Positions 49,711-57,991 of a DNA stretch of 64,000 nucleotides are shown piece after piece (position 1 is the first letter of the stretch; each line of letters opens with the position of its first letter). The notes beneath the pieces are model-generated. The model saw only the letters and a program-made list of their open reading frames with translations, had not been told where the DNA came from and did not search any database. This DNA comes from Catellatospora sp. IY07-71. GTDB lineage: Bacteria > Actinomycetota > Actinomycetes > Mycobacteriales > Micromonosporaceae. A program made the position numbers and the translations under genes. Where the stretch lies: NCBI RefSeq assembly GCF_018326265.1, contig NZ_AP023360.1:7747001-7811000 (forward strand), in the 5' to 3' direction.

Positions 49711-49773
49711 GATCGGTGTCTCGTGTCGGAAGGTGCGGCGAGACCGCAGGTTCGGACACGAGACCGTGATCTC
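49711..49773. repeat. Intergenic hairpin repeat family 3, copy 2
   Basis: Second copy of the 6218-6284 element: GTCTCGTGTC / GACACGAGAC arms and a loop AAGGTGCGGCGAGACCGCAG that differs from copy 1 at only a few, mostly compensated positions. It lies between the convergent exporter gene and a small gene. Confidence 0.9.
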
Positions 49774-49849
49774 TGGCGCGAGGTCCGGCCCGGGGGCTAG
49801 GCGACCGGACCGGCCGCCGCGGAAGGCGGCGGCGCACGCGGCGGCGGGG

Positions 49850-50074
49850 TCAGCGGGAGGTGTTGCGGGGGTGGCTGCGGGCGGTGCGCTCGTTGCCGTG
49901 GCGGTAGTTGCCCGTCCAGCGGGCCATGACCTGCTGCGGGTCACCGGCCTCGACCTCGGCCAGGAAGCGGGCCGCGCGCTCGCCGCGCAGCAGCGTCACC
50001 ACGGCACGGCGGTGCGATACGGCGACGGACCCGTCGCCGCGCACGGCGTACTCGAATCCGTGGGGTGCCGGCAT
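49850..50074 (-). CDS. Small conserved basic protein, 74 aa
   Basis: A short protein: MPAPHGFEYAVRGDGSVAVS then HRRAVVTLLRGERAARFLAE and PQQVMARWTGNYRHGNERTA. The GNYRHGNER ending and RGxRAxxFLxEV core are features I recall from small conserved actinobacterial proteins of unknown function. The longer upstream frame is Arg-rich noise, so the ATG at 50074 is used. No cofactor motif is visible. Confidence 0.75.
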   Translation of the reverse strand: MPAPHGFEYAVRGDGSVAVSHRRAVVTLLRGERAARFLAEVEAGDPQQVMARWTGNYRHGNERTARSHPRNTSR

Positions 50075-50120
50075 GCGGCCGATCCTGTCACGGCGACCGC
50101 ACCGGCCGCCACCGGCTTTC

Positions 50121-50786
50121 TCAGGCCGCGTCCAGCGCCGCCCGCACCGTCGCCGCGTCGGCGGGCGTGCCGTGCTCGTCGCTGAACGGGCCGTACGGCG
50201 TCCCGTACGCGGGCGTCCCCGGCTGGTGGCGGCGCCCACCGGCGCCCAGCGGACCGGAGTCCACGCCGTCGTACCCGATCGCGTCGAGGAACGCGAGCAC
50301 GGCCGCCTTCGCCTCGGGGTCGTCGGCGGACACCACCAGCGCGCTGCGGTCGGCGGCGTCCGCCGGGCGGGCCAGCGAGCCCAGGTGCTTGAAGTAGATG
50401 TTGTTGAACACCTTCACCACCCGCGCCCCGGCGAGGTGGCGCTGGAGCAGTTCGCTGCTGGTGGTGCTGCCGTCGTCGAGCACGTCGAGGTGCCCGTCGC
50501 GCTCCGGGTAGTAGTTGTTGGTGTCCATCACGACCTTGCCGGCCAGCGGCGCGGCCGGGATGGCCGGGTACGCCCGCAGCGGCACGCTGACCAGCACCAG
50601 GTCACCCGCGCGAGCCGCCTCCTCGACGGTGCCGGCGCGGGCGCGCGGGCCCAGCTCGGCGACGAGGCCGGTGAGCGTCTGCGGCCCGCGCGAGTTGCTC
50701 AGCACCACGTCGTAGCCGGCCGCGACGGCCAGCCGGGCGACGGTGCCGCCGATGTTGCCGCTACCGATGAATCCGATGGTCGTCAT
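50121..50786 (-). CDS. NADPH-dependent F420 reductase-like oxidoreductase
   Basis: A 221-residue Rossmann protein: TIGFIGSGNIGGTVARLAVA is the dinucleotide site, VLSNSRGPQTL carries the Ser/Arg that favour NADPH, and VMDTNNYYPERDGH with KVFNNIYFKHL are typical of the F420-dependent NADP oxidoreductase family. It may pass hydride between F420H2 and NADP. F420 use is common in actinomycetes, but cofactor choice is not proven here. The ATG at 50786 gives the expected N-terminus. Confidence 0.83.
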   Translation of the reverse strand: MTTIGFIGSGNIGGTVARLAVAAGYDVVLSNSRGPQTLTGLVAELGPRARAGTVEEAARAGDLVLVSVPLRAYPAIPAAPLAGKVVMDTNNYYPERDGHLDVLDDGSTTSSELLQRHLAGARVVKVFNNIYFKHLGSLARPADAADRSALVVSADDPEAKAAVLAFLDAIGYDGVDSGPLGAGGRRHQPGTPAYGTPYGPFSDEHGTPADAATVRAALDAA

Positions 50787-51056
50787 GCCGTCCCCCGTCA
50801 TCCCGGACCGGCGGCCGCCCGTGCCGGGACGCCTACCCGTCCCGGCCCGGGTGGCCCCGGCCGTGCTGTCCGCCCCGGCCGCCGCCTGCCCGCGCGCTCC
50901 GGGATGCGCGGTGCCCGTCAGCGGGCACCGCCTTGGACAACGCGGCCGAGCCACCGGCGGTGACTACCCCGGTGGCACGCCCCGGCCCGGAACGGGACCG
51001 GCCCATCATCGGTCGCCGATGATCAGGGCTCCCAGTGGTTTCGAAACCGGGGCCGG

Positions 51057-51500
51057 TCAGTCGCGCGCGGCACGCAGCAGCAGACTGACGCCCAGCACCG
51101 GCAGCAGGACGAGCTTCGCGCCCTCCAGCACGATGTAGAGCAGATGGAGCGACGACGCGGGCGGCACGCCGCCGTCGATGATCACCTGGGCGCGCTCGTC
51201 CAGCAGCGGGCGCAGCACCAGCGCCTGCACCGCCAGCAGCGCCCACAGGCCGCCGGTCAGCCACCGGCGCAGGCGTCCCACGGCGGCCCCGGCCAGCGCC
51301 AGCGTCAGCAGCACCAGCAGCACGAACTCGGCGGCGTTGAGCGCGCCGAAGACGAGCCGCCCGATGCCCAGCCCGAGCGCGGTGGTGATGCCCGGCGCCT
51401 GGAACTTCAGCGGGGCCTCCAGCAGCGAGATCGCGGCGACCATGCCGAACCACACGAACGGCACCGCCACCTGCCCGACCAGCCGCACCCTGCCCGTCAC
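51057..51500 (-). CDS. Small four-helix membrane protein
   Basis: A 147-residue hydrophobic protein with about four membrane segments (VPFVWFGMVAAISLLEAPLK, LVFGALNAAEFVLLVLLTLA, LTGGLWALLAVQALVLRPLL, and a C-terminal helix). The sequence LEAPLKFQAPG is a conserved loop known to me from small actinobacterial membrane proteins of unknown function. The GTG start overlaps the upstream regulator's stop by four bases, so the two are coupled and the protein may be part of that regulator's response. Confidence 0.75.
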   Translation of the reverse strand: MTGRVRLVGQVAVPFVWFGMVAAISLLEAPLKFQAPGITTALGLGIGRLVFGALNAAEFVLLVLLTLALAGAAVGRLRRWLTGGLWALLAVQALVLRPLLDERAQVIIDGGVPPASSLHLLYIVLEGAKLVLLPVLGVSLLLRAARD

Positions 51501-52237
51501 GCCCCCTCGCGTTCCGGCACGACCTTCCTGATCTCCGCGATACAGACCCCGGGTCGCGCGAACGGCACCAGCTCCGCCGCGAACGTCCGCGCCGCGCCGG
51601 ACGCGCCCACCGGACCGCCGCTCCGGCCGTCCGCGGCCGCCCTGCCGCCGCTCGGGCCGTCCCCGGCCGGGCCGCCTTCGACCAGGCCGCGCAGCAGGCC
51701 GAGGTGTACGCCGCACACCACGCCCGGATGCCGCCGGGCCACATCGAGGAACGGGCACGCATGCAGCTCGATCCGGGCCGCGTCGCGCTCCGGCGTGCGC
51801 ACCGGGTCGAAGCCCAGCTCAGCGAACAGCGCCGTCGCCCGCGCGGCCGCCTCGCCGAGCGTGCCGGGCGCGTTCGGCGCGACCCCGGCGGGCCCCGCGG
51901 CGCGTTGCCAGCGGGCACCCGCGGCACGGGCCGGCTCGACACCGGCAGCGTCGTCCAGCATGCTCGCCAGCAGCTCGGCGAGCAGGGCGTAGCCGCCCTC
52001 ATGGGTGGTGGGGGCCGCGCAGGCGTACACGGCCTGCGGGCGACCCCGCCCGCCGCTCGCCTGCCGGGACTCGATGACGTATCCCGCCTCGATGAGAACT
52101 TTGAGGTGGAATCGCACGGTATTGGGGTGCAATCCGGTGGCCCGCGCGAGCGCGAGCACGTCCTGCGGCACCCCGGCCGTGCGCAGCGTGTCGAGCACCC
52201 GCCGCCGGCTGGCCACCGCGAGCGCGCCGAAGGTCAT
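51497..52237 (-). CDS. Helix-turn-helix regulator with Cys-rich C-terminal domain
   Basis: A 246-residue protein. The N-terminal winged helix is SRRRVLDTLRTAGVPQDVLA then LARATGLHPNTVRFHLKVLI. The C-terminal domain holds HACPFLDVARRHPGVVCGVH then LGLLRGL, a Cys/His arrangement like SufR-type sensors that bind an Fe-S cluster, although fewer Cys are present. A Gly/Pro-rich insert of about 30 residues follows it. It is divergent from a truncated globin gene, so sensing of NO, oxygen or redox state is a fair inference. The ATG at 52237 is used. Confidence 0.82.
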   Translation of the reverse strand: MTFGALAVASRRRVLDTLRTAGVPQDVLALARATGLHPNTVRFHLKVLIEAGYVIESRQASGGRGRPQAVYACAAPTTHEGGYALLAELLASMLDDAAGVEPARAAGARWQRAAGPAGVAPNAPGTLGEAAARATALFAELGFDPVRTPERDAARIELHACPFLDVARRHPGVVCGVHLGLLRGLVEGGPAGDGPSGGRAAADGRSGGPVGASGAARTFAAELVPFARPGVCIAEIRKVVPEREGA

Positions 52238-52292
52238 ATCCCCGCCCACGAGCCGAATATATACGATGGCGGTAGTAAAAAATGGAGGCACC

Positions 52293-52709
52293 GTGCGAAC
52301 CGACATCGCCGACCGCGCCGACATCACCGCGCTGGTCACCGACTTCTACACCCGCGTGTACGCCGACGACCTGATCGGACCGGTCTTCACCGAGGTGGCC
52401 CGGCTGGACCTCGCCGCCCACCTGCCCATCATGTGCGACTTCTGGGAGTCCGTGCTGCTCAACCCCGGCACCTACCGCCGCAACGCGCTCGCCCCGCACG
52501 TCGCCCTGAGCCGCCGCGCCGTCCTGGAGCGCCGCCACTTCGACCGCTGGCTGCGCCTATGGCACGACACCGTCGACGACCGCCACGAGGGCCCTCGCGC
52601 CGAGCAGGCAAAACGCCAGGCGATCCGTATCGCCGCCTCCCTCCGTCGCCGCCTCGCCGGGGGCACCGGCACCGAGTTCGTCACCATCGCCACCGGCCCC
52701 GCGGCCTGA
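52293..52709 (+). CDS. Truncated (2/2) hemoglobin, group III-like
   Basis: A 138-residue globin-like protein. It begins TDIADRADITALVTDFYTRV, has GPVFTEVARLDLAAHLPIMC then DFWESVLL, and the proximal-His region reads LERRHFDRWLRLWHDTVDD, matching group III truncated globins. Such proteins bind oxygen or NO in the cytoplasm. The GTG at 52293 follows AATGGAGGCACC. An AT-rich divergent promoter (52238-52290) is shared with the Cys-rich regulator, so that regulator probably controls it. A clear hairpin terminator follows the stop. Confidence 0.86.
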   Translation: MRTDIADRADITALVTDFYTRVYADDLIGPVFTEVARLDLAAHLPIMCDFWESVLLNPGTYRRNALAPHVALSRRAVLERRHFDRWLRLWHDTVDDRHEGPRAEQAKRQAIRIAASLRRRLAGGTGTEFVTIATGPAA

Positions 52710-52724
52710 CCCACGGCAACGGGG

Positions 52725-52763
52725 CGAGGGCGCCACCCGGGTTGCGGATGGCGCCCTCGTTCT
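52725..52763 (+). terminator. Hairpin terminator between globin and M4 protease genes
   Basis: Arms CGAGGGCGCCA (52725-52735) and TGGCGCCCTCG (52749-52759), 13-base loop, then TTCT. It can serve both convergent genes. Confidence 0.78.
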
Positions 52764-52776
52764 GGGGAGGATCAGG

Positions 52777-55008
52777 TCAGAGAGTCAGCGACCAGGTGTC
52801 GATCCGTCCCGTGTCGGCCGTGGCGGCGTCGCGGACCCGCAGGGTCCAGGTGCCGTTGGCGGCCTCCGTGGAGAGGTTCCGGCTGAACGTCTGGATGATG
52901 TTGTCGGTGCTGCTGCCGGTGCGGTTGTGCAGGTTGTAGACGCTGCCGTCCGGCGCGATCAGGTCGACGACGAGGTCACCCTTGTACGTGTGGTAGATCG
53001 TCACCGCGACGGAGCTGGTGGCCGACGCGTTGCGGTTGCAGCCCGCGATGGTGATGGTGCTGGTCACCGTGGCGTTGTCCGGGATGGCGACGTCGGTCGG
53101 GTTGGTGCCGGTGCAGCCCGGCGCCCCGTTGACCGTCAGCGAGTACGTCGCGGTCCGGGTCGAGCTCGCCCCGGTGCCGGTGACGGTCACCGCGTACGTG
53201 CCCGCCGGGGTGGACGCGCTGGTCGCGATGGTCAGCGTCGAGGTGCCGCCCGCCGAGGTGATCGACGAGGGGCTGAACGACGCGGTGGCGCCCGACGGCA
53301 GGCCGGAGGCGGACAGGCTGACCGTCTGCGCGCTGCCGTTGGTGAGGGTGGCGGTGATGGTGCTGGTCACCGAGCTGCCCGGGTTGACCGAACCCGACGC
53401 GGGCGAGGCCGCGAGCGAGAAGTCGTTGCCGGTCGGGCAGGCGGTGTCGCTGCCGGCCACGTTGACCGCGGTCCAGGCGGCCTGGACGGTCTTGTACTCC
53501 ACGGAGCACTGGCCGTACAGGTCGGTCGCGGCGCGCAGGGTGTACGCGCGGGCGGTGTTGGCCGGGTTGCTGGTCAGCACGTAGCGGGTGCTGGAGGTGA
53601 AGTACACGTCCAGCGCGCGGTACCAGATCTTCTCCGCCTTGGCGCGGCCGATGCCGGTGACGGCCGGAGCCGAACCGCAGACCGGGCTGGTGCCGTACGC
53701 GGTGGCGCCGGTGCCCTCGGCCAGGTTGAAGAAGAAGTGGTTGCCCGGGCCCGACGAGTAGTGCACGTCGACGCTGTTGGTGCTGGTCGACCAGCAGCTG
53801 TGCGACGAGCCGTCCAGCGACGGGTTGTACATGTAACGCAGCGGCGTGCCGTTGCCGTTGATGTTGATCTTCTCGCCGACCTGGTAGTCGCCCGGGTCGC
53901 TCGGCGCGGCGGCGTAGAACTCCACCATGTTGCCGAAGATGTCCGAGGTGGCCTCGTTGAGACCGCCGGACTCACCCGAGTAGACCAGGCCCGCCAGCGC
54001 CTCGGTCACACCGTGGCTCATCTCGTGGCCGGCCACGTCCAGCGACACCAGCGGGCGGCTGTTCGACGAGCCGTCGCCGTAGGTCATCTGCGCGCCGTCC
54101 CAGAAGGCGTTCACGTAGTTGTTGCCGTAGTGAACCCGCGACGGGACACCCGCACCGTTGCCGAAGATGCCGTTGCGGCCGTGCACGTTCTTGAAGTAGT
54201 CGAACGTCTTGGCCGCGCCGAAGTGCGCGTCCACACCCGCCGACTGCCGGTTGGACTGCGCACCGGTGCCCCAGGCGTTGTCCGCGTCGGTGAACGTGGT
54301 GCAGGTCGAGGTGCCGTTGTTCATGTCGCACGTGCGGCCGTTGCCGCGCACGGGGTCGACCATCGAGTAGGTCGAGCCCGACAGCGTCGTGTCGATGCTG
54401 ACCGCACCCGAGTAGATGCCGGTGCCGGTGCCGGTGACCGTCTCGATCTCGTCGAACGAGCCGATGTACGCGCCGGTCACCGCGTCGCTGATGACGTGCA
54501 GGCGGGACGGGGTCTGGCCGTCGGCCAGCCAGCCGTGCACGACGGTCTCCCACGCGAGGCGGCCGTTGCCGTTGCTGGCGTCGACGAACAGCTCCGACGA
54601 GCCGACCGAGGTCACCGTGCCGGAGAAGCCGGCCCGGGCGGTCTCCTGCGCCTTCGCGGCGGTCACCTGCGGGGTGGTGGCGAGCGACAGCGGGGCGTTC
54701 AGGCCGTTGGAGACGCCGGCGTAGGCGCCGCCGGCCTTGGTGTGCACGACGAAGTCGCCGCCGTAGACGCGCAGACCCTGGTAGGTCCGGTCGTACTTGG
54801 TGTGGGTCGCGCCGTTGGCGTCGCGCACGACGCGCTGCACGGAGTAGCCGTCAGCGGCCGAGGCGCGGATGTCGGCGGCGTTCGCCCCGACCGACTGCGC
54901 CCGGGCGGCGGCGGCCCCGTCCGGGGCCGCGCTGCTGCCGGACGCCGCTACTGCCACGAACGCGACCGTGGTGACGGCCGCGCCGGCAATGGCGATGATC
55001 TTTCTCAC
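52777..55008 (-). CDS. Secreted M4 (thermolysin-type) metalloprotease with P-domain
   Basis: A 743-residue zymogen. A signal peptide follows the GTG at 55008, chosen because GGGGAGGACTCTC precedes it; an ATG ten codons upstream is weaker. An FTP-type propeptide comes next, then the M4 catalytic domain with the zinc site VAGHEMSHGVTEA and the third ligand in SGGLNEATSDIFGNMVEF, and the catalytic His in VDVHYSSGPGNHFFFNLA. After it come an Ig-like Ser/Thr-rich domain and a proprotein-convertase-type P-domain (TIYHTYKGDLVVDLIAPDGS). It degrades proteins outside the cell. It is monocistronic. Confidence 0.93.
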   Translation of the reverse strand: MRKIIAIAGAAVTTVAFVAVAASGSSAAPDGAAAARAQSVGANAADIRASAADGYSVQRVVRDANGATHTKYDRTYQGLRVYGGDFVVHTKAGGAYAGVSNGLNAPLSLATTPQVTAAKAQETARAGFSGTVTSVGSSELFVDASNGNGRLAWETVVHGWLADGQTPSRLHVISDAVTGAYIGSFDEIETVTGTGTGIYSGAVSIDTTLSGSTYSMVDPVRGNGRTCDMNNGTSTCTTFTDADNAWGTGAQSNRQSAGVDAHFGAAKTFDYFKNVHGRNGIFGNGAGVPSRVHYGNNYVNAFWDGAQMTYGDGSSNSRPLVSLDVAGHEMSHGVTEALAGLVYSGESGGLNEATSDIFGNMVEFYAAAPSDPGDYQVGEKININGNGTPLRYMYNPSLDGSSHSCWSTSTNSVDVHYSSGPGNHFFFNLAEGTGATAYGTSPVCGSAPAVTGIGRAKAEKIWYRALDVYFTSSTRYVLTSNPANTARAYTLRAATDLYGQCSVEYKTVQAAWTAVNVAGSDTACPTGNDFSLAASPASGSVNPGSSVTSTITATLTNGSAQTVSLSASGLPSGATASFSPSSITSAGGTSTLTIATSASTPAGTYAVTVTGTGASSTRTATYSLTVNGAPGCTGTNPTDVAIPDNATVTSTITIAGCNRNASATSSVAVTIYHTYKGDLVVDLIAPDGSVYNLHNRTGSSTDNIIQTFSRNLSTEAANGTWTLRVRDAATADTGRIDTWSLTL

Positions 55009-55238
55009 GAGAGTCCTCCCCGACTCCAAAATGGTCATGTGGCGGTAGCCACAAGCACTCTCTGGATACCCGAACGCTCGTTAGATAGAAAGTCTTATGT
55101 ATTTCGTTGGAAACATGTAGGATCAGCGTTTCCATCGAACTATGCCAATCAAGTAGATCAGTGCACACGTGGTTACCGCCCTCTCACCCAGCGAAAAGGC
55201 ACGGGCCGGATCCGCCCGGCGGCGGTAGGGTTCGCCGC

Positions 55239-56159
55239 GTGTTCGAGGTGCGCGAGGCGACGGAGCCCGAGACTCAGGCGTGGCGGGACGGGTGGGCGGC
55301 CCGGCTGCGCGAGCGTTATGCCGCCCGCTACCGCGACCCGGGGGCCGTGGCGCAGGAGGTCCAACGCAACCTGACCGCCCTGGCCGGTGCAGGCGGCGCG
55401 GTGTACACGGTCGAGGTCGGCGGCGCGCCCGCGGGGCACCTGGCCCTCGGCGGCCCCGTCGCGCGGCGGCCGGGTGACCGGCGGCTGCACGACCTGTGGC
55501 TGGCCCCGCAGCAGCGCGGTCGCGGTCTGGCCCGGCCACTGGCGGCCTGGGCGCGGCGGCGCGCCACGGAGGGCGGCGGCCGGAGCATGTCCGTCGCACT
55601 GGCCCCCGGCGAGGTGGCCGGCGAGGCGCTCTTCGGGGCGTACCCCCTGCGTGCGCAGCAGATGGTGAAGGACGTGGCCGCCGGCGTGACGCCACCCGCC
55701 GGGGTCGTCGGCCGCCCGATGACCGAGGCGGAGTTCGGGGCGTGGCGGGACGGCCAGATCGCGGAGCACGCCGCGGAGCTGGCCGACTCGGGCAGCGTCT
55801 CCGCCGCCGACGCGCACGGGCGGGCGGTCGCCTCGATCGGCGAGCTGCTGCCGGACGGCAGGCCTACCGAGGGCGACAGCTTCCGGTGCGTGGTGCACGA
55901 CGGGCAGGTGGTGGGCACCCTCTGGCTGCGGCACGGCTTCCTGCCCGGGGTCGGCTTCGTGTTCGGCGTGGACGTACGGCCGGAGTTCCGCGGCCGGGGT
56001 TTCGGGCGCGCGGCGATGCTCGTCGGCGAGCAGGTGACCGCCGCGGCGGGCGAGGCCCAGCTCGGGCTGAACGTGTACGGCCACAACACGATCGCGCGGC
56101 GCCTCTACGACTCGCTCGGTTACCAGGTGGTGGAGCGCTACCACTCCGCCGAGCTGTGA
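55239..56159 (+). CDS. Tandem GNAT acetyltransferase
   Basis: A 306-residue protein of two GNAT folds. The N-terminal copy has LHDLWLAPQQRGRGLARPLA as its acetyl-CoA loop, and the C-terminal copy has GVDVRPEFRGRGFGRAAMLV then LNVYGHNTIARRLYDSLGY, both with the R/Q-x-x-G-x-G/A pattern. The second copy is the better conserved and likely active one. The substrate, a small amine or an antibiotic, is unknown. The GTG at 55239 begins the first conserved strand. It is divergent from the M4 protease gene. Confidence 0.83.
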   Translation: MFEVREATEPETQAWRDGWAARLRERYAARYRDPGAVAQEVQRNLTALAGAGGAVYTVEVGGAPAGHLALGGPVARRPGDRRLHDLWLAPQQRGRGLARPLAAWARRRATEGGGRSMSVALAPGEVAGEALFGAYPLRAQQMVKDVAAGVTPPAGVVGRPMTEAEFGAWRDGQIAEHAAELADSGSVSAADAHGRAVASIGELLPDGRPTEGDSFRCVVHDGQVVGTLWLRHGFLPGVGFVFGVDVRPEFRGRGFGRAAMLVGEQVTAAAGEAQLGLNVYGHNTIARRLYDSLGYQVVERYHSAEL

Positions 56160-56278
56160 CCGGGGCGCACGGGCCGCCGATCGTTGCTCGCACAGGTTTC
56201 CGACACATCCATTGAGATCGTTAAATTGGCATGTTTCCATGTCCGGGCAGTTACCGTCCCGTCACGGAAAGGATCGAC

Positions 56279-57331
56279 ATGCCCAGACCGACTCGCGCGA
56301 TCTCCGCTCTCATCGGGATCGTCGCCCTGCTCGGCATGCTCCTCGGCATCGCGTCGCCCGCTCAGGCGGCCGTGCCCGACCGGTTCGGCTTCGCGCTCTG
56401 GAACGGCGCGGCAGTGGTGCCCGCGGGCACCTTCCCGGCGGCGACCACGGTGGTCCCGCTGGGCGTCGGCATCTACCAGGTGAAGTTCGCCGGCCAGGCG
56501 TTCCCCGGCGGCGTCGTGCACGTCACCGCGATCAGCAACGGGCCGCGCTGGTGCCAGGCCGACGGCTGGGGCCCGTCCGGCGCCGACGAGATCGCGATCA
56601 TCCGCTGCTTCCGGGCCGGCGGGGTGCCCGACAACAGCGGGTTCAGCGCGTTCTTCACCACCGCCTCGGGCGCCGGCGCGGGCGGCCCGTACGGCTACGT
56701 GCACACCCAGCCCACCGGCGCCATCATCAGCCAGTACAACGCCGTGGGCGCGCCGAACTCGGTGACCCCGCTCGGCGTGGGGCAGTGGAGCGTCAAGTTC
56801 CCGGGCATCGGCAGCGGCGGCCCGATCGACGGCAGCGTCCAGGTGACCGCCGCCGGCTCGGCCCCCACCCGTTGCAAGGCCCGCAACTGGACCTCGAACC
56901 CGGGGCAGCAGGAGGTCATCGTCTTCTGCTTCAACGCCGCCGGTGCCCTGGTCAACAGCCGCTTCAGCGTCACCTACCAGCAGAAGACCTCGCTGTACGG
57001 CCCGGCCTTCCCGCCGAAGTACTTCGGCTACCTCTGGCACGTGCCCGGGGCCGGACCCGCCACCACCAACTTCAACTCGGTGCTCGGCTTCGGCGCCAAC
57101 ACGCTCATCGCCGCCGGTCCGGGCCTGTCCCTGGTGACCTTCCCGCAGATCGGCTTCCTGCCGCTCAACGTCCAGGTCACCGCGGTCGGCTCGAACTCCA
57201 ACTTCTGCGGCATGAACTTCCCCTGGACCGTCTCCGCCCCGCACCTCTACGTCCGCGACGTCAACTGCTTCACCAACGCGGGCGCCCCCATCAACACCGG
57301 CTTCACCGTCACCGCGAACTCGCGCCTCTAG
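56279..57331 (+). CDS. Secreted protein of three ~105-aa beta-rich repeats
   Basis: A 350-residue protein with a Sec signal (SALIGIVALLGMLLGIASPA then QA). Three imperfect repeats follow. Each contains an entry like FGFALWNG, YGYVHTQP or FGYLWHVPG, then a V(K)F strand (IYQVKFAG, WSVKFPG), an HVTAISNG/QVTAAGS/QVTAVGSN segment with one Cys, and a closing strand with Cys-Phe (RCFRAGG, FCFNAAG, NCFTNAG). The spaced Cys pairs suggest one disulfide per repeat. I know of no named function; a surface or matrix role is possible. GAAAGGA precedes the ATG. Confidence 0.8.
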   Translation: MPRPTRAISALIGIVALLGMLLGIASPAQAAVPDRFGFALWNGAAVVPAGTFPAATTVVPLGVGIYQVKFAGQAFPGGVVHVTAISNGPRWCQADGWGPSGADEIAIIRCFRAGGVPDNSGFSAFFTTASGAGAGGPYGYVHTQPTGAIISQYNAVGAPNSVTPLGVGQWSVKFPGIGSGGPIDGSVQVTAAGSAPTRCKARNWTSNPGQQEVIVFCFNAAGALVNSRFSVTYQQKTSLYGPAFPPKYFGYLWHVPGAGPATTNFNSVLGFGANTLIAAGPGLSLVTFPQIGFLPLNVQVTAVGSNSNFCGMNFPWTVSAPHLYVRDVNCFTNAGAPINTGFTVTANSRL

Positions 57332-57348
57332 CCTCTCGGGGGCGGCTT

Positions 57349-57406
57349 CAGTTTCGGGGAAACTGCAGGAATTCCAGGCCGCGAGGCCACAGTTTCCCCG
57401 AAACTG
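57349..57406. repeat. Paired self-complementary hairpins
   Basis: CAGTTTCGGGGAAACTG (57349-57365) and CAGTTTCCCCGAAACTG (57390-57406) are complementary to each other, and each can also fold on itself. The spacer contains GCAGGAATTCCAGGCCGCG. Two alternative structures are therefore possible between the convergent genes. Confidence 0.9.
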
Positions 57407-57414
57407 CACCTCCG

Positions 57415-57918
57415 CTATCGGCGGGCGACGAGCTTGCGGAGGGTATGGGCGAGGAGGCGGGCGTAGGTGTGTTGGAAGGCGGGGACGAGCGGGCCGGCGG
57501 CGGTGGTGAACCAGCGGTCGGGGCGGCTGAAGGCGCGCATCGAGAACCACACCGCGCCCCCGTCCACCTCGACGGCGAACGCCTCCTCGCCCCGGACGGG
57601 GTGACCGGGCAGCGTGCCGTACCCGAATCCGGCCCTGGTGGGCGTGTCCTCGGCCCACACCACCCGGCACGGCGCGGGGATCCGCAGCGGCCCGGCGCCC
57701 AGCCGCGAGGTCACTACGAGCCCTTCGACCGCGCGCGGCCCGGCCGCCTCGATCAGCACCCCGGCGGCCCGCTGCGGCGCGAACGTCAGCACCGCCTCCG
57801 CGGCGGCACGGAACACCGCCGAGTCACCGATCCGGGCGCGGTAGCGCAGGTGCCGGTAACCCGGCGGCAGGCTGTCCTGCCTGGTCGCGCCGACCTCGGC
57901 ATAGCTGTACGGACGCAC
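57415..57918 (-). CDS. DUF1990 family protein
   Basis: A 167-residue protein of the DUF1990 family: YSYAEVGATRQDSLPPGYRH at the start, CRVVWAEDTPTRAGFGYGTL then PGHPVRGEEAFAVEV in the middle, and FSRPDRWFTTAAGPLVPAFQ near the end, all landmarks of this START-like domain. Function is unknown. The GTG at 57918 follows GGAGGACCG; the longer frame crosses into the adjacent palindromic repeat and is rejected. Confidence 0.88.
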   Translation of the reverse strand: MRPYSYAEVGATRQDSLPPGYRHLRYRARIGDSAVFRAAAEAVLTFAPQRAAGVLIEAAGPRAVEGLVVTSRLGAGPLRIPAPCRVVWAEDTPTRAGFGYGTLPGHPVRGEEAFAVEVDGGAVWFSMRAFSRPDRWFTTAAGPLVPAFQHTYARLLAHTLRKLVARR

Positions 57919-57936
57919 CGGTCCTCCACGTGTGGT

Positions 57937-57988
57937 TAGGAAGGGCACCTTCTACTACGGAAAACGATAAGAAGGTGCCCTTCCTTTC
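57937..57988. repeat. Palindromic repeat family 1, copy G
   Basis: AGGAAGGGCACCTTCT pairs with AAGAAGGTGCCCTTCCTT; loop ACTACGGAAAACGAT is the reverse complement of that in copy C. It lies between two leftward genes, only about 20 bases upstream of the DUF1990 start. Confidence 0.95.
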
Positions 57989-57991
57989 CCG

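Noticed and set aside
47791..49944. A 717-codon minus-strand frame opposite the MFS exporter
   Set aside because: No domain or start signal, and the exporter's motifs are unambiguous on the other strand.
55105..56240. Shared GTTTCC-containing promoter motif before the M4 protease and three-repeat protein genes
   Set aside because: Only about ten bases agree (CATGTTTCCA) and spacing to the starts differs; too weak to call an operator.
2751..57988. Family 1 palindromes as ordinary Rho-independent terminators
   Set aside because: They lack consistent T-runs, one lies between divergent genes and one just upstream of a start codon, and their loops are conserved.
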